Positions 31,181-40,031 are shown, counted from the stretch's first letter. The stretch is 64,000 nucleotides of DNA from Psychromonas algarum (GCF_004376845.1 NZ_SNUW01000009.1:62001-126000), one strand, 5' to 3'. Notes: a model not told the origin generated them from the sequence alone. Translations and numbers: made by a program.

Positions 31181-31954
31181 TTACTTTCCGTAAATATCAA
31201 AGTTAAAGTATTTACTTGCGATTTTATCGTAGGTTCCATCATCAAGCATTGCAGCGATTGCTTGGTCGATTTTTGCTTTTAATTCAGTATCGCTTTGACG
31301 TAGACCAATCCCAGCACCTACACCGAAATAAGTTTCATCATTAACTTCAGGGCCACTAAATTGGAAGCGCTTGCCTACTGGGCGTTTTAAGAAGCCATCA
31401 TCAGCAGCAACTGCATCTTGGAATGCTGCATCTAAACGGCCATTTACTAAATCGGCATAAACAAGGTCTTGGCTTTGGTACGTAACAATATCAACACCTT
31501 TTGTAGCCCATTGTTCTTTAGCGTAAGTTTCTGCCGTTGTACCTTGGAAAACACCGATACGTTTACCTGCCAAAGAGGCTGCTGTTGGTTCAACGTCAAC
31601 ACCTTTTGCAGTTACTAATCGAGCTGGTGTGCCATATAGTTTGCTTGAGAAAGCAATTTCTTTTAAACGAGCAGGTGTGATCGACATTGCAGATACAATA
31701 GCATCAATTTTTTTAGCTTTAAGTGATGGGATCAAACCATCAAAATCACTTTCTACCCAAGTACATTGAGCTTCGATGCGTTTACAAATTTCGTTACCTA
31801 AATCAATATCAAAACCTGCTAATGTGCCATCAGGTTTTTTAATTTCAAAAGGTGCGTAACCAGGTTCAACACCTAGACGAATAGTTTCAGTTGCATGACT
31901 TAGTGAAGAAGCCGTTACAGCAGCAATAATTAATGGAAGTAGTTTTAGTTTCAT
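31181..31954 (-). CDS. aotJ: Periplasmic arginine/ornithine-binding protein
   Basis: The solute-binding protein of the importer (257 residues). A signal peptide MKLKLLPLIIAAVTASSLSHA ends near residue 21. The mature part begins TETIRLGVEPGYAPFEIK with GTLAGFDIDLG following, the standard family 3 binding-protein pattern, and has two cysteines spaced as in LAO/histidine-binding proteins. As the promoter-proximal and normally most expressed gene it is followed by a 65-base gap. It is the first gene after the 640-base control region. Confidence 0.93.
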   Translation of the reverse strand: MKLKLLPLIIAAVTASSLSHATETIRLGVEPGYAPFEIKKPDGTLAGFDIDLGNEICKRIEAQCTWVESDFDGLIPSLKAKKIDAIVSAMSITPARLKEIAFSSKLYGTPARLVTAKGVDVEPTAASLAGKRIGVFQGTTAETYAKEQWATKGVDIVTYQSQDLVYADLVNGRLDAAFQDAVAADDGFLKRPVGKRFQFSGPEVNDETYFGVGAGIGLRQSDTELKAKIDQAIAAMLDDGTYDKIASKYFNFDIYGK

Positions 31955-32123
31955 TTTTTAAGCCCTAGATGATTGAAGATAGTGAAATAGGTAGAGCAGA
32001 TAATATGCCAGATAAGTTTATTTATTTACAAGTTACATAAAACCGTACTATAAGTGAGTTTTTATTCAAAATATAGCGTATTTAATGAAATAAAATTCAT
32101 TTAATAAATAATCTATTGAGATG

Positions 32124-32129
32124 ATTATA
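32124..32129 (-). promoter_or_regulatory. Likely -10 element of the aot promoter
   Basis: A perfect TATAAT reads on the minus strand, about 170 bases upstream of aotJ. No good -35 hexamer lies 16-18 bases before it (AGCAAG is there instead), which fits an activator-dependent promoter with the repeats at 32158-32203 just upstream. Confidence 0.5.
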
Positions 32130-32157
32130 AAGCAATATAACCGTAACTTGCTAAGTT

Positions 32158-32203
32158 TTGCACCATGGTTGCACGGTTTTATTGTGGGCGCACCATCATG
32201 GTG
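32158..32203. promoter_or_regulatory. Repeat cluster, candidate operator of the arginine importer operon
   Basis: TTGCAC occurs at 32158-32163 and 32169-32174, an 11-base period. GCACCAT occurs at 32160-32166 and 32190-32196, 30 bases apart, and CACCATCATGGTG (32191-32203) is a perfect palindrome. Read on the minus strand TGGTGC appears twice, each followed 9-10 bases later by A-rich sequence. The spacing of about one and three helical turns, just upstream of a -10 element, suggests protein binding by ArgR or an NtrC-like activator. The binding factor is inference. Confidence 0.45.
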
Positions 32204-32596
32204 AGTGTTGTTGAAGACTTTGTGTATTGATTATTTTTATTGAGTATTGAGAGAAAAATAAGAAAATAATTATGTATATTACTTATCAGAGACATACTTG
32301 CTGTTCATTAATAAACTTTATCTCTGAATATATTTAAACTTAATTCTAAAGTGGTTTGTTTATTTGGAGCTGAGGTTATTTAGGTTAGAATAACAGCTAC
32401 ACAATAAGTTACAGCGATAAGTACGACTTCTCGCTCAGGAGATTTGTCGGTGCCAACTGAATCGTTTTTACTGACTTAAGTAAAACTTTGCAATTCTCAG
32501 TTGTAAGTGACGAATGTTTGTTCTGAGTAGACTTGTTTATCCATGCCATAGAGCAGATTTTTATCAGCATGTGCTGTGGGATCAAACAGATTGTTG

Positions 32597-33388
32597 TTAA
32601 GCTGCGTGTATCACTGGGTAGTCACTGATCGGGTGTTTCTCAATTAAGGTTTTTTGTCCGTAAACTTTTTCAATCATGTTACTGGTTAATGCATTCCAAG
32701 GTGTGCCATCAGCTTTAATTTCTCCGTCAGCTAACACTAAAACGCGATCTGCATATTGCGCGGCTAAATTTAAATCATGCAAGACGATAATGACGGCAGC
32801 GCCTTCATAAGCTAACTGCTTGGCTAATTTTAACGTGTTATGTTGGTGTGCTAAATCCAATGCTGAAGTGGGTTCATCAAGCATTAAGATAGTTTTGTCT
32901 TTAGACTGATTTAACTGGGTTAATACACGTGCTAAATGTACTCGTTGTTTTTCTCCACCTGATAATGTTGGATATAAACGATCGGCTAAATTTTCAACGC
33001 CTACCTTGACCATATTTTCTCGCACAACTTTTTTAGCTTGTTTAGTTGATAAATTTAAAGGCAATAATCCTAGCTCTATGACTTCTTGAACGGTAAAAGC
33101 AAAAGTTAAGCTACTTTGTTGCGCTAAAACAGCAAGGTGCTGTGGTAATAAATTTTTTGGCCAATCCGTAATAGAGTGTTCGAAATATTTCAGTTGTGTA
33201 TTTTTAGGCACACTTAATTCTCGGCTTAAACATTTTAATAAAGAACTTTTACCTGCGCCGTTAGGCCCTAATAATGCAGTCACTTGATTGCTTTTAATCT
33301 CAACTGAAAGGTTATTTAGAATCTGTTTATTGCCTAGACTTAACGATAGATTTTGAATTGAAATTGCATTTTTTTCTAGATTAGCCAT
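32597..33388 (-). CDS. hutD: Heme ABC transporter ATPase
   Basis: The ATPase (263 residues, HmuV family) of the heme importer. Walker A GPNGAGKSS lies near 40-48, the signature is LSGGEKQRVHLARVL and Walker B ILMLDEPTSALD. LGNKQILNNLSVEIKSNQVTAL is the usual HmuV start. It is the last gene of tonB-exbB-exbD-hutB-hutC-hutD and overlaps hutC by one base. The region after its stop shows no clear terminator. Confidence 0.93.
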   Translation of the reverse strand: MANLEKNAISIQNLSLSLGNKQILNNLSVEIKSNQVTALLGPNGAGKSSLLKCLSRELSVPKNTQLKYFEHSITDWPKNLLPQHLAVLAQQSSLTFAFTVQEVIELGLLPLNLSTKQAKKVVRENMVKVGVENLADRLYPTLSGGEKQRVHLARVLTQLNQSKDKTILMLDEPTSALDLAHQHNTLKLAKQLAYEGAAVIIVLHDLNLAAQYADRVLVLADGEIKADGTPWNALTSNMIEKVYGQKTLIEKHPISDYPVIHAA

Positions 33389-34434
33389 TACATTTTTCCA
33401 CGCTGCTGGAATAATAAATATAAGAAGAAAGGCGCTCCTAAAATAGCAGTGACTATACCAACGGGTAATTCTGCTGGCGTAACGGCAACTCGTGCAAACA
33501 TATCTGCTAGGGTTAACAATAAAGCGCCTAACAAAGCCGAAACGGGAATTAAATGACGATGATCTGGACCTGATATCAAACGCCCTAGGTGAGGAATAAT
33601 TAAACCAATAAATCCAATCATACCTGCAATACTAACGGTAACACCTACGCCCATGGCACATAATAAAATCAAGGTGGTTTTGAGTTTTTGAGTATCAACA
33701 CCAAGATGTCCGGCTTCAGCTTCTCCTAATAATAAAGCATTTAAGCTTGAGGCTCTGCGTATAAAAACAACTAATAAAATTATTAATGCAACAGCAGATA
33801 AAATGATGCTTGACCAACTTGCGCCTGCTAATGAACCCATTGACCATAAGGATAAATCACGCAACATTTGATCGTCTGCAATAAAGTTTAAATAACCAAT
33901 ACCAGCACCTGATAGAGCACTGATAGCAACACCTGCTAAAAGCATGACAGTTACTGACGTTCCGTATTGGCTAGTGCCCATGTAATAAACTAACAGAGTG
34001 GTTAATGCGCCACCAATAAATGCAAATAAAGGTACAGCTGCAAGATTCATAAATGCTGGGACAGCAAAGCTAAGTTGAGCAAATAAAACAATAGCTAATG
34101 CAGCGCCTAAAGCTGCACCTGCCGAAACACCAATAATACCAGGCTCAGCAAGAGGATTGCGAAATAACCCCTGCATAACCGCACCAGATACAGCTAAGAT
34201 CGCACCAATTAGCATACATAATAAAGTGCGAGGTAAGCGGATTTGGTGGATCACCATTTGAATATGTTGTGGTAATTCAGATGCCCATGGTGTTAACCCT
34301 TGAAAGCTATCAAATACCGGAATAGTCATTGGTCCAACAACAATCGATGCCGTTGCTGTGAAAAATAATAAGCATAAGCTAAGAGCTGTAAATTGCATTG
34401 CTGATAGTTGCTTAATGCGCATAGCGAGCGTCAT
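33388..34434 (-). CDS. hutC: Heme ABC transporter permease
   Basis: A 348-residue FecCD-family permease with about ten helices. Typical segments are LPRTLLCMLIGAILAVSGAV, GLFRNPLAEPGIIGVSAGAA and GMIGFIGLIIPHLGR, all conserved in siderophore and heme permeases. It pairs with HutD and is served by HutB. Two bases separate it from hutB and it overlaps hutD by one base. Confidence 0.94.
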   Translation of the reverse strand: MTLAMRIKQLSAMQFTALSLCLLFFTATASIVVGPMTIPVFDSFQGLTPWASELPQHIQMVIHQIRLPRTLLCMLIGAILAVSGAVMQGLFRNPLAEPGIIGVSAGAALGAALAIVLFAQLSFAVPAFMNLAAVPLFAFIGGALTTLLVYYMGTSQYGTSVTVMLLAGVAISALSGAGIGYLNFIADDQMLRDLSLWSMGSLAGASWSSIILSAVALIILLVVFIRRASSLNALLLGEAEAGHLGVDTQKLKTTLILLCAMGVGVTVSIAGMIGFIGLIIPHLGRLISGPDHRHLIPVSALLGALLLTLADMFARVAVTPAELPVGIVTAILGAPFFLYLLFQQRGKM

Positions 34435-34436
34435 GG

Positions 34437-35285
34437 TTATAAACTCTTTTGAGAATATATGATTTGCTTTAGGCGAGAAGATTCTTGTAAACTTTTTAAG
34501 CCTAATCCACCAATTAATGCTTTTCCATCAATACTGTAGAGTGCTTTATTTTTACCTGCAGGTGTTCCTGCTAGCATTGGGAACGCAAGTAGGATTGCCT
34601 CTTTATTCTTGAATTTCTGGTAACTACGCTGACTGATTAAGATAACATCTGGTTGCATCTCAATAAGTGACTCTTGAGCAAGCGGTTTATAAGATTCTAA
34701 ATGCTCTGCTGCAGGATTAACGCCTCCGATTAATTCAATGACAGTATTCGCTGTTGTATTTGCACCCGCGACATTAGCAGGGCGACCTTCATGCATCATT
34801 AAAAATAAAATACGTTTTTTTTGTTTAGGTTGAGTGGCTTGTAAGGCGGTCACCTGTTGCTTTATACCCTGTTTGAGTTTTTTACTATTTGCTTCTTCAT
34901 GTGTTAATTCTGCAAGTTGGTCAACTCGTTGTAATAAACCTGTTACGGTTGCTTCTGAGTTAATAATATGCACAGGTAAATTGGCTTGTTTAAGTAGTTT
35001 TAATGTTGAATATGGTCCCATTTCTTCAGAGCCAATCAACATAGTTGGCGATAAACTTAATATGCCCTCAGCACTTAATTGGCGATGATAACCCACGCTT
35101 GGAAGTTTATCTTCAGCAGGCATAACACTAGTGACATCTACTGCGACTAATTGTGATGAAGCACCTAATGCATAAATTAATTCAGTAACTGCACCCCCTG
35201 CGCTAATAATTCGTTCAGCTGCGTATGTTGAGGTATTTAGCATTAATAAAACAATGCAGAAAACTGTATTAAAATATGATTTCAT
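34437..35285 (-). CDS. hutB: Periplasmic heme-binding protein
   Basis: A 282-residue solute-binding protein of the HmuT/HutB type. The signal peptide runs to about TYA (residue 22). The mature part starts with RIISAGGAVTELIYALG and contains VGYHRQLSAEGILSLSPT with conserved Tyr/His, and MMHEGRPANVAGANTTAN; this pattern is specific to heme-binding members. It carries heme from the outer-membrane receptor to HutC-HutD. It lies two bases after exbD. Confidence 0.92.
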   Translation of the reverse strand: MKSYFNTVFCIVLLMLNTSTYAAERIISAGGAVTELIYALGASSQLVAVDVTSVMPAEDKLPSVGYHRQLSAEGILSLSPTMLIGSEEMGPYSTLKLLKQANLPVHIINSEATVTGLLQRVDQLAELTHEEANSKKLKQGIKQQVTALQATQPKQKKRILFLMMHEGRPANVAGANTTANTVIELIGGVNPAAEHLESYKPLAQESLIEMQPDVILISQRSYQKFKNKEAILLAFPMLAGTPAGKNKALYSIDGKALIGGLGLKSLQESSRLKQIIYSQKSL

Positions 35286-35287
35286 GA

Positions 35288-35701
35288 CTATTCCTTGTCA
35301 ATTAAAAGTTGAGTCGCTTGAATATTATGTTTTTGTAAAAAGGCTAATAATTGCACCATGTATTGTACATCTGCGCTTTTATCAGCAGCGATGATCCATT
35401 GTGTTTTAGGTTGCTTTTGTACTTGTTGAATCAACTGTTGCTGAAAATCAGGCCAGTCTTTTTTTAACTCGCCATCAATGGCCCAACGAGGTTCTTTATT
35501 TAATAAGTTAATCGTCACTACTTTTTCATCAACGACCTGAGCTGCACTTGTATCTGTTGTTGGTAAATCAACCTGTAAAGACTGCAGTTCAATGTTGGCG
35601 GTGAGCATTAAAAACACCATAACAATAAAAATAATGTCTAATAAGGGTGTTAAATCAACTTGTAAAGATTGCTCATCATCTTGTTTTTGACTGCGGATCA
35701 T
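35288..35701 (-). CDS. exbD: TonB energy-transducing protein ExbD
   Basis: A 137-residue inner-membrane protein with one N-terminal helix (about 20-42) containing the conserved LTPLLDIIFIVMVFLM, whose Asp takes part in proton flow, then a periplasmic domain. With ExbB and TonB it powers outer-membrane heme receptors. It overlaps exbB by four bases (ATGA). Confidence 0.95.
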   Translation of the reverse strand: MIRSQKQDDEQSLQVDLTPLLDIIFIVMVFLMLTANIELQSLQVDLPTTDTSAAQVVDEKVVTINLLNKEPRWAIDGELKKDWPDFQQQLIQQVQKQPKTQWIIAADKSADVQYMVQLLAFLQKHNIQATQLLIDKE

Positions 35702-36384
35702 AATGCTGAGCTCGGTTTCGTTGTTGTTGTATTTTTTGCTGATTTATGCTTCTCTGGTAAATTAACGCCCTGTAACCATAAATTACAAAGATTCAGTGTG
35801 AACTCTAAACGATAGACAATTTTGTCAGCCCATAAACCTAACAATTGTGCGCCACAGATAGCAGGTAGTGCGACCACTAATCCGGCTGCAGTGGTACGCA
35901 TTGCAATGCCTAAACCATCGGCCAAATCATTAGGTGTCACTGAACCTGAAGTAAGGGCGATTGCTTTAAACATATCAATCAAACCTAATACTGTTCCTAA
36001 CAGTCCAATTAATGGGCTGATCACACCAATTAATGCCAATAATTTCAGACCACTACGGAGTTCTTGGCGCTTATCTTGAACCCAAATGCTAGCGCTATCT
36101 TCACGTAAGTGTTGGCTAAAATGTTGATGTGCAAATAACATTGCCATGCCTTTTTTAGCTAGATTTTTTTCTTTCTTCAATTGCTGGCTGAGCACTGTTA
36201 ATGCTTCACTTTGTTGAGGATCTTGATCTTTTAATATTTGTGAAATTTCTTTTTTGTTTAATGATCCTGAACTTAATAATTTTAATAAACGCTCACAAAC
36301 AATCATTAATGTTAATAATGAGCAAATTACTAAAGGCCAAGTCATTAAGCCAAGTTGTTCTTGTAAAAGGTTAAATAAAGTCAT
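35698..36384 (-). CDS. exbB: TonB energy-transducing protein ExbB
   Basis: A 228-residue MotA/TolQ/ExbB proton-channel protein with three helices. The conserved region GVISPLIGLLGTVLGLIDMFKAIA and the following GLGIAMRTTAAGLVVALPAI are diagnostic. It lies two bases after tonB and overlaps exbD. The set is a dedicated TonB system for heme uptake, as in Vibrio tonB1-exbB1-exbD1. Confidence 0.95.
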   Translation of the reverse strand: MTLFNLLQEQLGLMTWPLVICSLLTLMIVCERLLKLLSSGSLNKKEISQILKDQDPQQSEALTVLSQQLKKEKNLAKKGMAMLFAHQHFSQHLREDSASIWVQDKRQELRSGLKLLALIGVISPLIGLLGTVLGLIDMFKAIALTSGSVTPNDLADGLGIAMRTTAAGLVVALPAICGAQLLGLWADKIVYRLEFTLNLCNLWLQGVNLPEKHKSAKNTTTTKPSSAL

Positions 36385-36386
36385 GA

Positions 36387-37157
36387 TTAATCCAGTTGGA
36401 AACTAATAGGAACGTAAATACGATGTGCGATGCTTTTACCATTGATGCTATGTGGTGAAAACTTCCATGTTTTGATTGCTTTTAATGCAGCAAGATCTAA
36501 CATTTTTGCACCAGATGAATTCTTTAATAATAATTTAACTTGTTTGCCTTTCTCATCTAACCAAACTTCATAGGTTACTGTGCCTTCAATCCCTTTTCGT
36601 TTAGCTAAACGAGGGTATTTAGGTGCATTAGGTTTACTTAGGAAACGGCTTTTTTGTATTAATTGTGGCTTTTCTTGTAAACCTTCATTTTGTTGAGCAA
36701 CTTGTTTTTTATCTTCAGTTACCTTTTTTTGCGTTGCAGGAGTGACTGCTGCAACTTTTTGGGCAGGCGTAGGAATAACTTCTTTAGGTGGTTCAATTAT
36801 TTTTTTAGGCTCTGTTTTTTTAACTACCGGTTTCTTTTTCTCAACTTTCTTTGCAATTTTAGGTGTTTCTTTTTTTATTTTTTGGGGTTTAGTTTTTTCT
36901 TTTACTAAGCGTTTTTTAGTTGTTTCAACTTTTTTAGGTGTTGTTTTTTGTTTTTTAACCGGTGGCTCTGTTTTTACTTGTTGAGGTGGTGTTTCAACTT
37001 TTTTAGGCGCAGGCTTAGTGACTGTTTTAAATTGCAGACTAACACTTTGCGGCTGCTGTTTGACTGGTAAGGCCATTGCTGGCTGTTCAAATAGCGGGGC
37101 AAAAATTAAAAAATGAATCGCGACAGATAACGTTCCTGCACAAAAATAACGAAACAT
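36387..37157 (-). CDS. tonB: TonB protein
   Basis: TonB spans the periplasm to transmit proton-motive force to outer-membrane receptors. The 256-residue protein has an N-terminal membrane anchor (about 4-20), a long Lys/Pro-rich spacer (about 45-150, many KP, KKVE and PPK repeats) and a C-terminal domain with YPRLAKRKGIEGTVTYEVWL and IKTWKFSPHSINGK, the receptor-binding fold. The spacer is notably rich in lysine, which makes its antisense strand phenylalanine-rich. It is the first gene of the operon, facing hutX across a 190-base gap with Fur-like sites. Confidence 0.94.
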   Translation of the reverse strand: MFRYFCAGTLSVAIHFLIFAPLFEQPAMALPVKQQPQSVSLQFKTVTKPAPKKVETPPQQVKTEPPVKKQKTTPKKVETTKKRLVKEKTKPQKIKKETPKIAKKVEKKKPVVKKTEPKKIIEPPKEVIPTPAQKVAAVTPATQKKVTEDKKQVAQQNEGLQEKPQLIQKSRFLSKPNAPKYPRLAKRKGIEGTVTYEVWLDEKGKQVKLLLKNSSGAKMLDLAALKAIKTWKFSPHSINGKSIAHRIYVPISFQLD

Positions 37158-37219
37158 ACTGATTTAACTCCATAACGAAAACAATGTAAATTCTAATGAG
37201 TCGTATTATCAACTAATTC

Positions 37220-37250
37220 TATAATGATATCAATTATCATTTGCATTATC
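37220..37250. promoter_or_regulatory. Fur-box-like sequence between tonB and hutX
   Basis: Bases 37220-37238 match 15 of 19 positions of the consensus GATAATGATAATCATTATC by my count, and an overlapping register at 37232-37250 matches about 13. Overlapping Fur boxes between divergent iron and heme genes are common. A further site with ATGATAAT...ATATCAT lies at 37284-37303, just upstream of hutX. Iron-dependent repression of both operons is inferred. Confidence 0.7.
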
Positions 37251-37347
37251 TTTTGTGCTTGATTAATATGCATTCTACTAGAAGATGATAATTAATATCA
37301 TTTGGTTTTATTGCAATGCATTGTTTAGAATATTTTTAGGAACTGAT

Positions 37348-37875
37348 ATGCCCGATATCTTGACGTTAGATAAAACTTTAGCCTCACAAGTAAATGATAT
37401 TCTTAAAGAACAGCCTAGTCTGTTACCTATTGATGTCGCTAATCTGTTAAATACAAACGAAGCGGCTGTTGTTTTTGCAATGCCTGGTAATGATGTTGTT
37501 CGTATAAGTGGTGAGTACGCTCAAGATATACTTGAAGATTTACCTGCGTGGGGGCCAGTGACAACAATCGTCCGTGTTTTAGGTAGTATTTTTGAAGTGA
37601 AGGGAGCTTTTCCTAAAGGTAAGTTAGCTTATGGTTATTACAACCTGAATCCTGGTAAAGGGCAGTTTCATGGGCATTTACGATTAGATTTAATAACCGA
37701 TATTGCCTTAGTAAGTAAGCCTTTTAGAGGAACTGAAAGCCATTATTTTGGTTTTTTTAATGCACAGGGTGAATCAGTTTTTAAAATTTACTTAGGCCGT
37801 GATGCAAAACGTGTGTTACTCGCAGATCAAGTACAAAAATTTTTACAATTAAAGCAAACATGGGGTCAGTTATAA
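37348..37875 (+). CDS. hutX: Heme utilisation carrier protein HutX
   Basis: HutX is a cytoplasmic heme-binding protein that delivers heme to HutZ. The 175-residue protein contains ILEDLPAWGPVTTIV, GSIFEVKGAFPKGK and ESHYFGFFNAQGE, closely resembling V. cholerae HutX. I start at ATG 37348 (TAGGA upstream); the frame is open from 37285, but the extra 21 residues read through the likely Fur site and are not family sequence. Its stop overlaps hutZ by one base. No hutW gene precedes it. Confidence 0.93.
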   Translation: MPDILTLDKTLASQVNDILKEQPSLLPIDVANLLNTNEAAVVFAMPGNDVVRISGEYAQDILEDLPAWGPVTTIVRVLGSIFEVKGAFPKGKLAYGYYNLNPGKGQFHGHLRLDLITDIALVSKPFRGTESHYFGFFNAQGESVFKIYLGRDAKRVLLADQVQKFLQLKQTWGQL

Positions 37876-38414
37876 TGGATATCGCAGTTAAACAAGAACG
37901 TTTACAGGGAAGATTAGGTCCAGAAATACAAGAATTTAAAGAGAATATTAAAACACTACAACTTGCGACTGTGAATGCAGATGGTAAGCCTAATGTGAGT
38001 TATGCTCCTTTTGTCTATACGGAAGATGGTTATTATGTATTAATCTCAGAAATTGCACGTCATACACAAAATATCCTTGTTAATCCTTCTGTTTCTTTAA
38101 TGCTAATTGAAGATGAATCTACAGCAAAAAGCTTATATGCAAGAACTCGTTTAACCTTCGATGCAACGGGTGTTGTAGTGCCTCGTCAGACTGAAAAATG
38201 GGCGAAGTTAATTGTTTTAATGCAACAACGTTTAGGTGATACGGTTAATGGGTTAAGTCAATTGGCCGATTTTAAGCTGATCCATTTACAACCTGAACAA
38301 GGTTTATTTGTAAAAGGTTTTGGTAAAGCATATCAAGTATCATCTGATGAATTAGTTGATTTTGTGCATTTAGAGAAAGGCCATCAACCCATTGCAGAAG
38401 CTAAAGCGAGTTAG
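37875..38414 (+). CDS. hutZ: Heme utilisation protein HutZ (heme-degrading family)
   Basis: HutZ is a heme-binding split-barrel protein of the pyridoxamine-oxidase fold that degrades heme to release iron. The 179-residue protein begins MDIAVKQERLQGRLGPEI and has NVSYAPFVY, LISEIARHTQNI and EQGLFVKGFGKAYQVS, all near-identical to V. cholerae HutZ. I choose ATG 37875 (TAATG overlap with hutX, GGGG upstream) over the ATG five codons earlier. Confidence 0.94.
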   Translation: MDIAVKQERLQGRLGPEIQEFKENIKTLQLATVNADGKPNVSYAPFVYTEDGYYVLISEIARHTQNILVNPSVSLMLIEDESTAKSLYARTRLTFDATGVVVPRQTEKWAKLIVLMQQRLGDTVNGLSQLADFKLIHLQPEQGLFVKGFGKAYQVSSDELVDFVHLEKGHQPIAEAKAS

Positions 38415-38429
38415 TTAAATAGTTATTTG

Positions 38430-38465
38430 CTTGCGGAAGGCTTAAGTCCTTGAGTTTTCTGCAAG
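38430..38465 (+). terminator. Possible terminator after hutZ
   Basis: CTTGCGGAA pairs with TTCTGCAAG (one wobble) around a loop that can itself fold. The following sequence CTCCCTTTGTT is only moderately T-rich, so termination efficiency is uncertain. Confidence 0.5.
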
Positions 38466-38717
38466 CTCCCTTTGTTATTATTACTTTTTGTTATCTATTC
38501 CCTCTCTATTTTATCTACCTCACCTGTTAAAGCCTAATTAAATTACCTGTCATTTATTTACACTTTCTAAAATAATAATCTATTTAAAAATAAGAACTTG
38601 CCCTACTTATTCATCATTAACAATTGTTTGCTATGATAGTTAAACTCATACTACAAAGAGAGTCTAGTTACTGTCGATATTTTGTTATTTACAGTAAATG
38701 AATATAAGGAAATAAGC

Positions 38718-40031
38718 ATGACTAGCCATAAAAAACGATTTTTAATCCCAGGCGTATTGATAGGGGTTATTATTTTCGTGTTATCTGTTGTATTTAAACC
38801 CTCTCCTAGTGTGCAAGCTAATGTTGATAATGCGCGTTTAGTTTCGGTTCAAATATTAACTTTAAAAGAAAGTGCTGCAATGATTGTGGCCTATGGGCGT
38901 GTTCAACCTAAATATACTTGGCAAGCTATTTCAGAAGTGAATGGTAAAGTTCTTTATCGTCATCCTGAATTAGAGCCTGGACGTTCATTAACTAAAGGCA
39001 CATTAGTATTAAAAATTGATCCACTTGAGTATGAATTAAAAATATCGCAAGCAATGGCTAATGTAGCGTCGAGTAATGCCCAATTAACTAGATTACAGCA
39101 AGAAGAAAACAATATTAATCTTAGCTTGAAAATTGAGCAGCAAAAGTTGCAGTTAGTTGATCAAGAGTATCAAAGAAAATTAGCCCTACAGAAAAAGAAA
39201 TTGATATCCAATTCAGATGTGGAATCACAAAAGCACTCGCTATTAGCACAAAAAAAATTAGTGCAAGACTTAACTAGCTCTTTGAATCTTATTCCCGATG
39301 ATAAAAAAGTGGCAAAGGCACAATTAAACGTAAATAAAGCATTATTAGCAGATGCACAAAGACAGTTACAAAATACCCAATTAACTTTACCTTTTGATGC
39401 CCGAATTGCAGAAGTTGATGTAGATAAATCACAAGCGGTTTCAGTTGGTGAGCAGTTATTTGAGGCGTATCAGTTAGGTGTCGTTGAAGTAAAAGCGGAA
39501 CTCTCTTTACATGATGCAGAAACGTTAATGAGCAGCATTAGTATCGAACCTTCACAAGCTAATTTAGCTAATATAGAAACATTAGATTTTACCACTAATA
39601 TTGAATTATCAATGGGTAACAAAAAATATCAATGGCCTGCTAAATTAACTCGAATTTCTGAAAATGTTGATCCTGAGCAGGCAACGGTAGGTTTTTATTT
39701 AGAAGTTGAACAGGAAACTAAACAACTTGATTTTGGTAATAAACCAGTCCTAAGTAAAGGTATGTTTGTTAGTGCTTATTTACAAGGTTTTGCCTCTGAA
39801 CAATTTATGATCCCAGAAAAAGCATTACATGGTGATCTTGTTTATATCATGGATGAAAATAAAAAATTAAGCCTAAGAAAGGTGCAGGTGCTTTTTAGAA
39901 ATAATAATGGTGTGGCTGTTGATGGTGATATTCATGAAGGTGAATTATTAATTACAAATGACTTAATCCCTGCCATTTCTGGTATGGCCTTAAAAATAGC
40001 GGATTCAAACTCTGAGGAGTCTAACTTGTGA
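38718..40031 (+). CDS. RND efflux periplasmic adaptor
   Basis: A 437-residue membrane-fusion protein: N-terminal anchor (about 6-28), split lipoyl domain (VNGKVLYRHPELEPGRSLTKG and LTLPFDARIAEVDVDKSQ), a coiled-coil hairpin in between (about 110-215) and beta-barrel domains. The start is ATG 38718 with AAGGA seven bases upstream; an ATG 12 codons earlier lacks a site and conserved sequence. It overlaps the RND permease gene by four bases (GTGA). Substrate not predictable; no TolC-type gene is nearby. Confidence 0.9.
   Translation: MTSHKKRFLIPGVLIGVIIFVLSVVFKPSPSVQANVDNARLVSVQILTLKESAAMIVAYGRVQPKYTWQAISEVNGKVLYRHPELEPGRSLTKGTLVLKIDPLEYELKISQAMANVASSNAQLTRLQQEENNINLSLKIEQQKLQLVDQEYQRKLALQKKKLISNSDVESQKHSLLAQKKLVQDLTSSLNLIPDDKKVAKAQLNVNKALLADAQRQLQNTQLTLPFDARIAEVDVDKSQAVSVGEQLFEAYQLGVVEVKAELSLHDAETLMSSISIEPSQANLANIETLDFTTNIELSMGNKKYQWPAKLTRISENVDPEQATVGFYLEVEQETKQLDFGNKPVLSKGMFVSAYLQGFASEQFMIPEKALHGDLVYIMDENKKLSLRKVQVLFRNNNGVAVDGDIHEGELLITNDLIPAISGMALKIADSNSEESNL

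Larger units (their letters stand above)
31955..32596. other. 642-base noncoding region between aotJ and hutD
   Basis: It holds no convincing gene. The part near aotJ contains the -10 element and operator-like repeats listed separately. Further right, 32368-32398 can fold (GTTATT with AATAAC, and AGCT with AGCT, with a three-base bulge), and 32419-32446 holds a nested CGAC...TCTC...GAGA...GTCG stem. No clear T-run follows either stem. The rest is AT-rich with nothing I can name. Confidence 0.5.

Noticed and set aside
32100-32210. Sigma-54 promoter for the aot operon
   Set aside because: I looked for GG-N10-GC in the minus direction near the NtrC-like palindrome; the nearest match (TGGTGCAAAACTTAGCA) has 11 bases between GG and GC, so it does not fit.
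36690-36984. Phe/Cys-rich plus-strand open frames opposite tonB
   Set aside because: They are the antisense of the Lys/Pro-rich TonB spacer, whose AAA/AAG codons read as Phe on the other strand. No ribosome site or family sequence.
38580-38660. Promoter for the RND operon with TATGAT at 38632
   Set aside because: No acceptable -35 hexamer at 16-18 bases; TTGCCC at 38598 is 28 bases away. Left uncalled.
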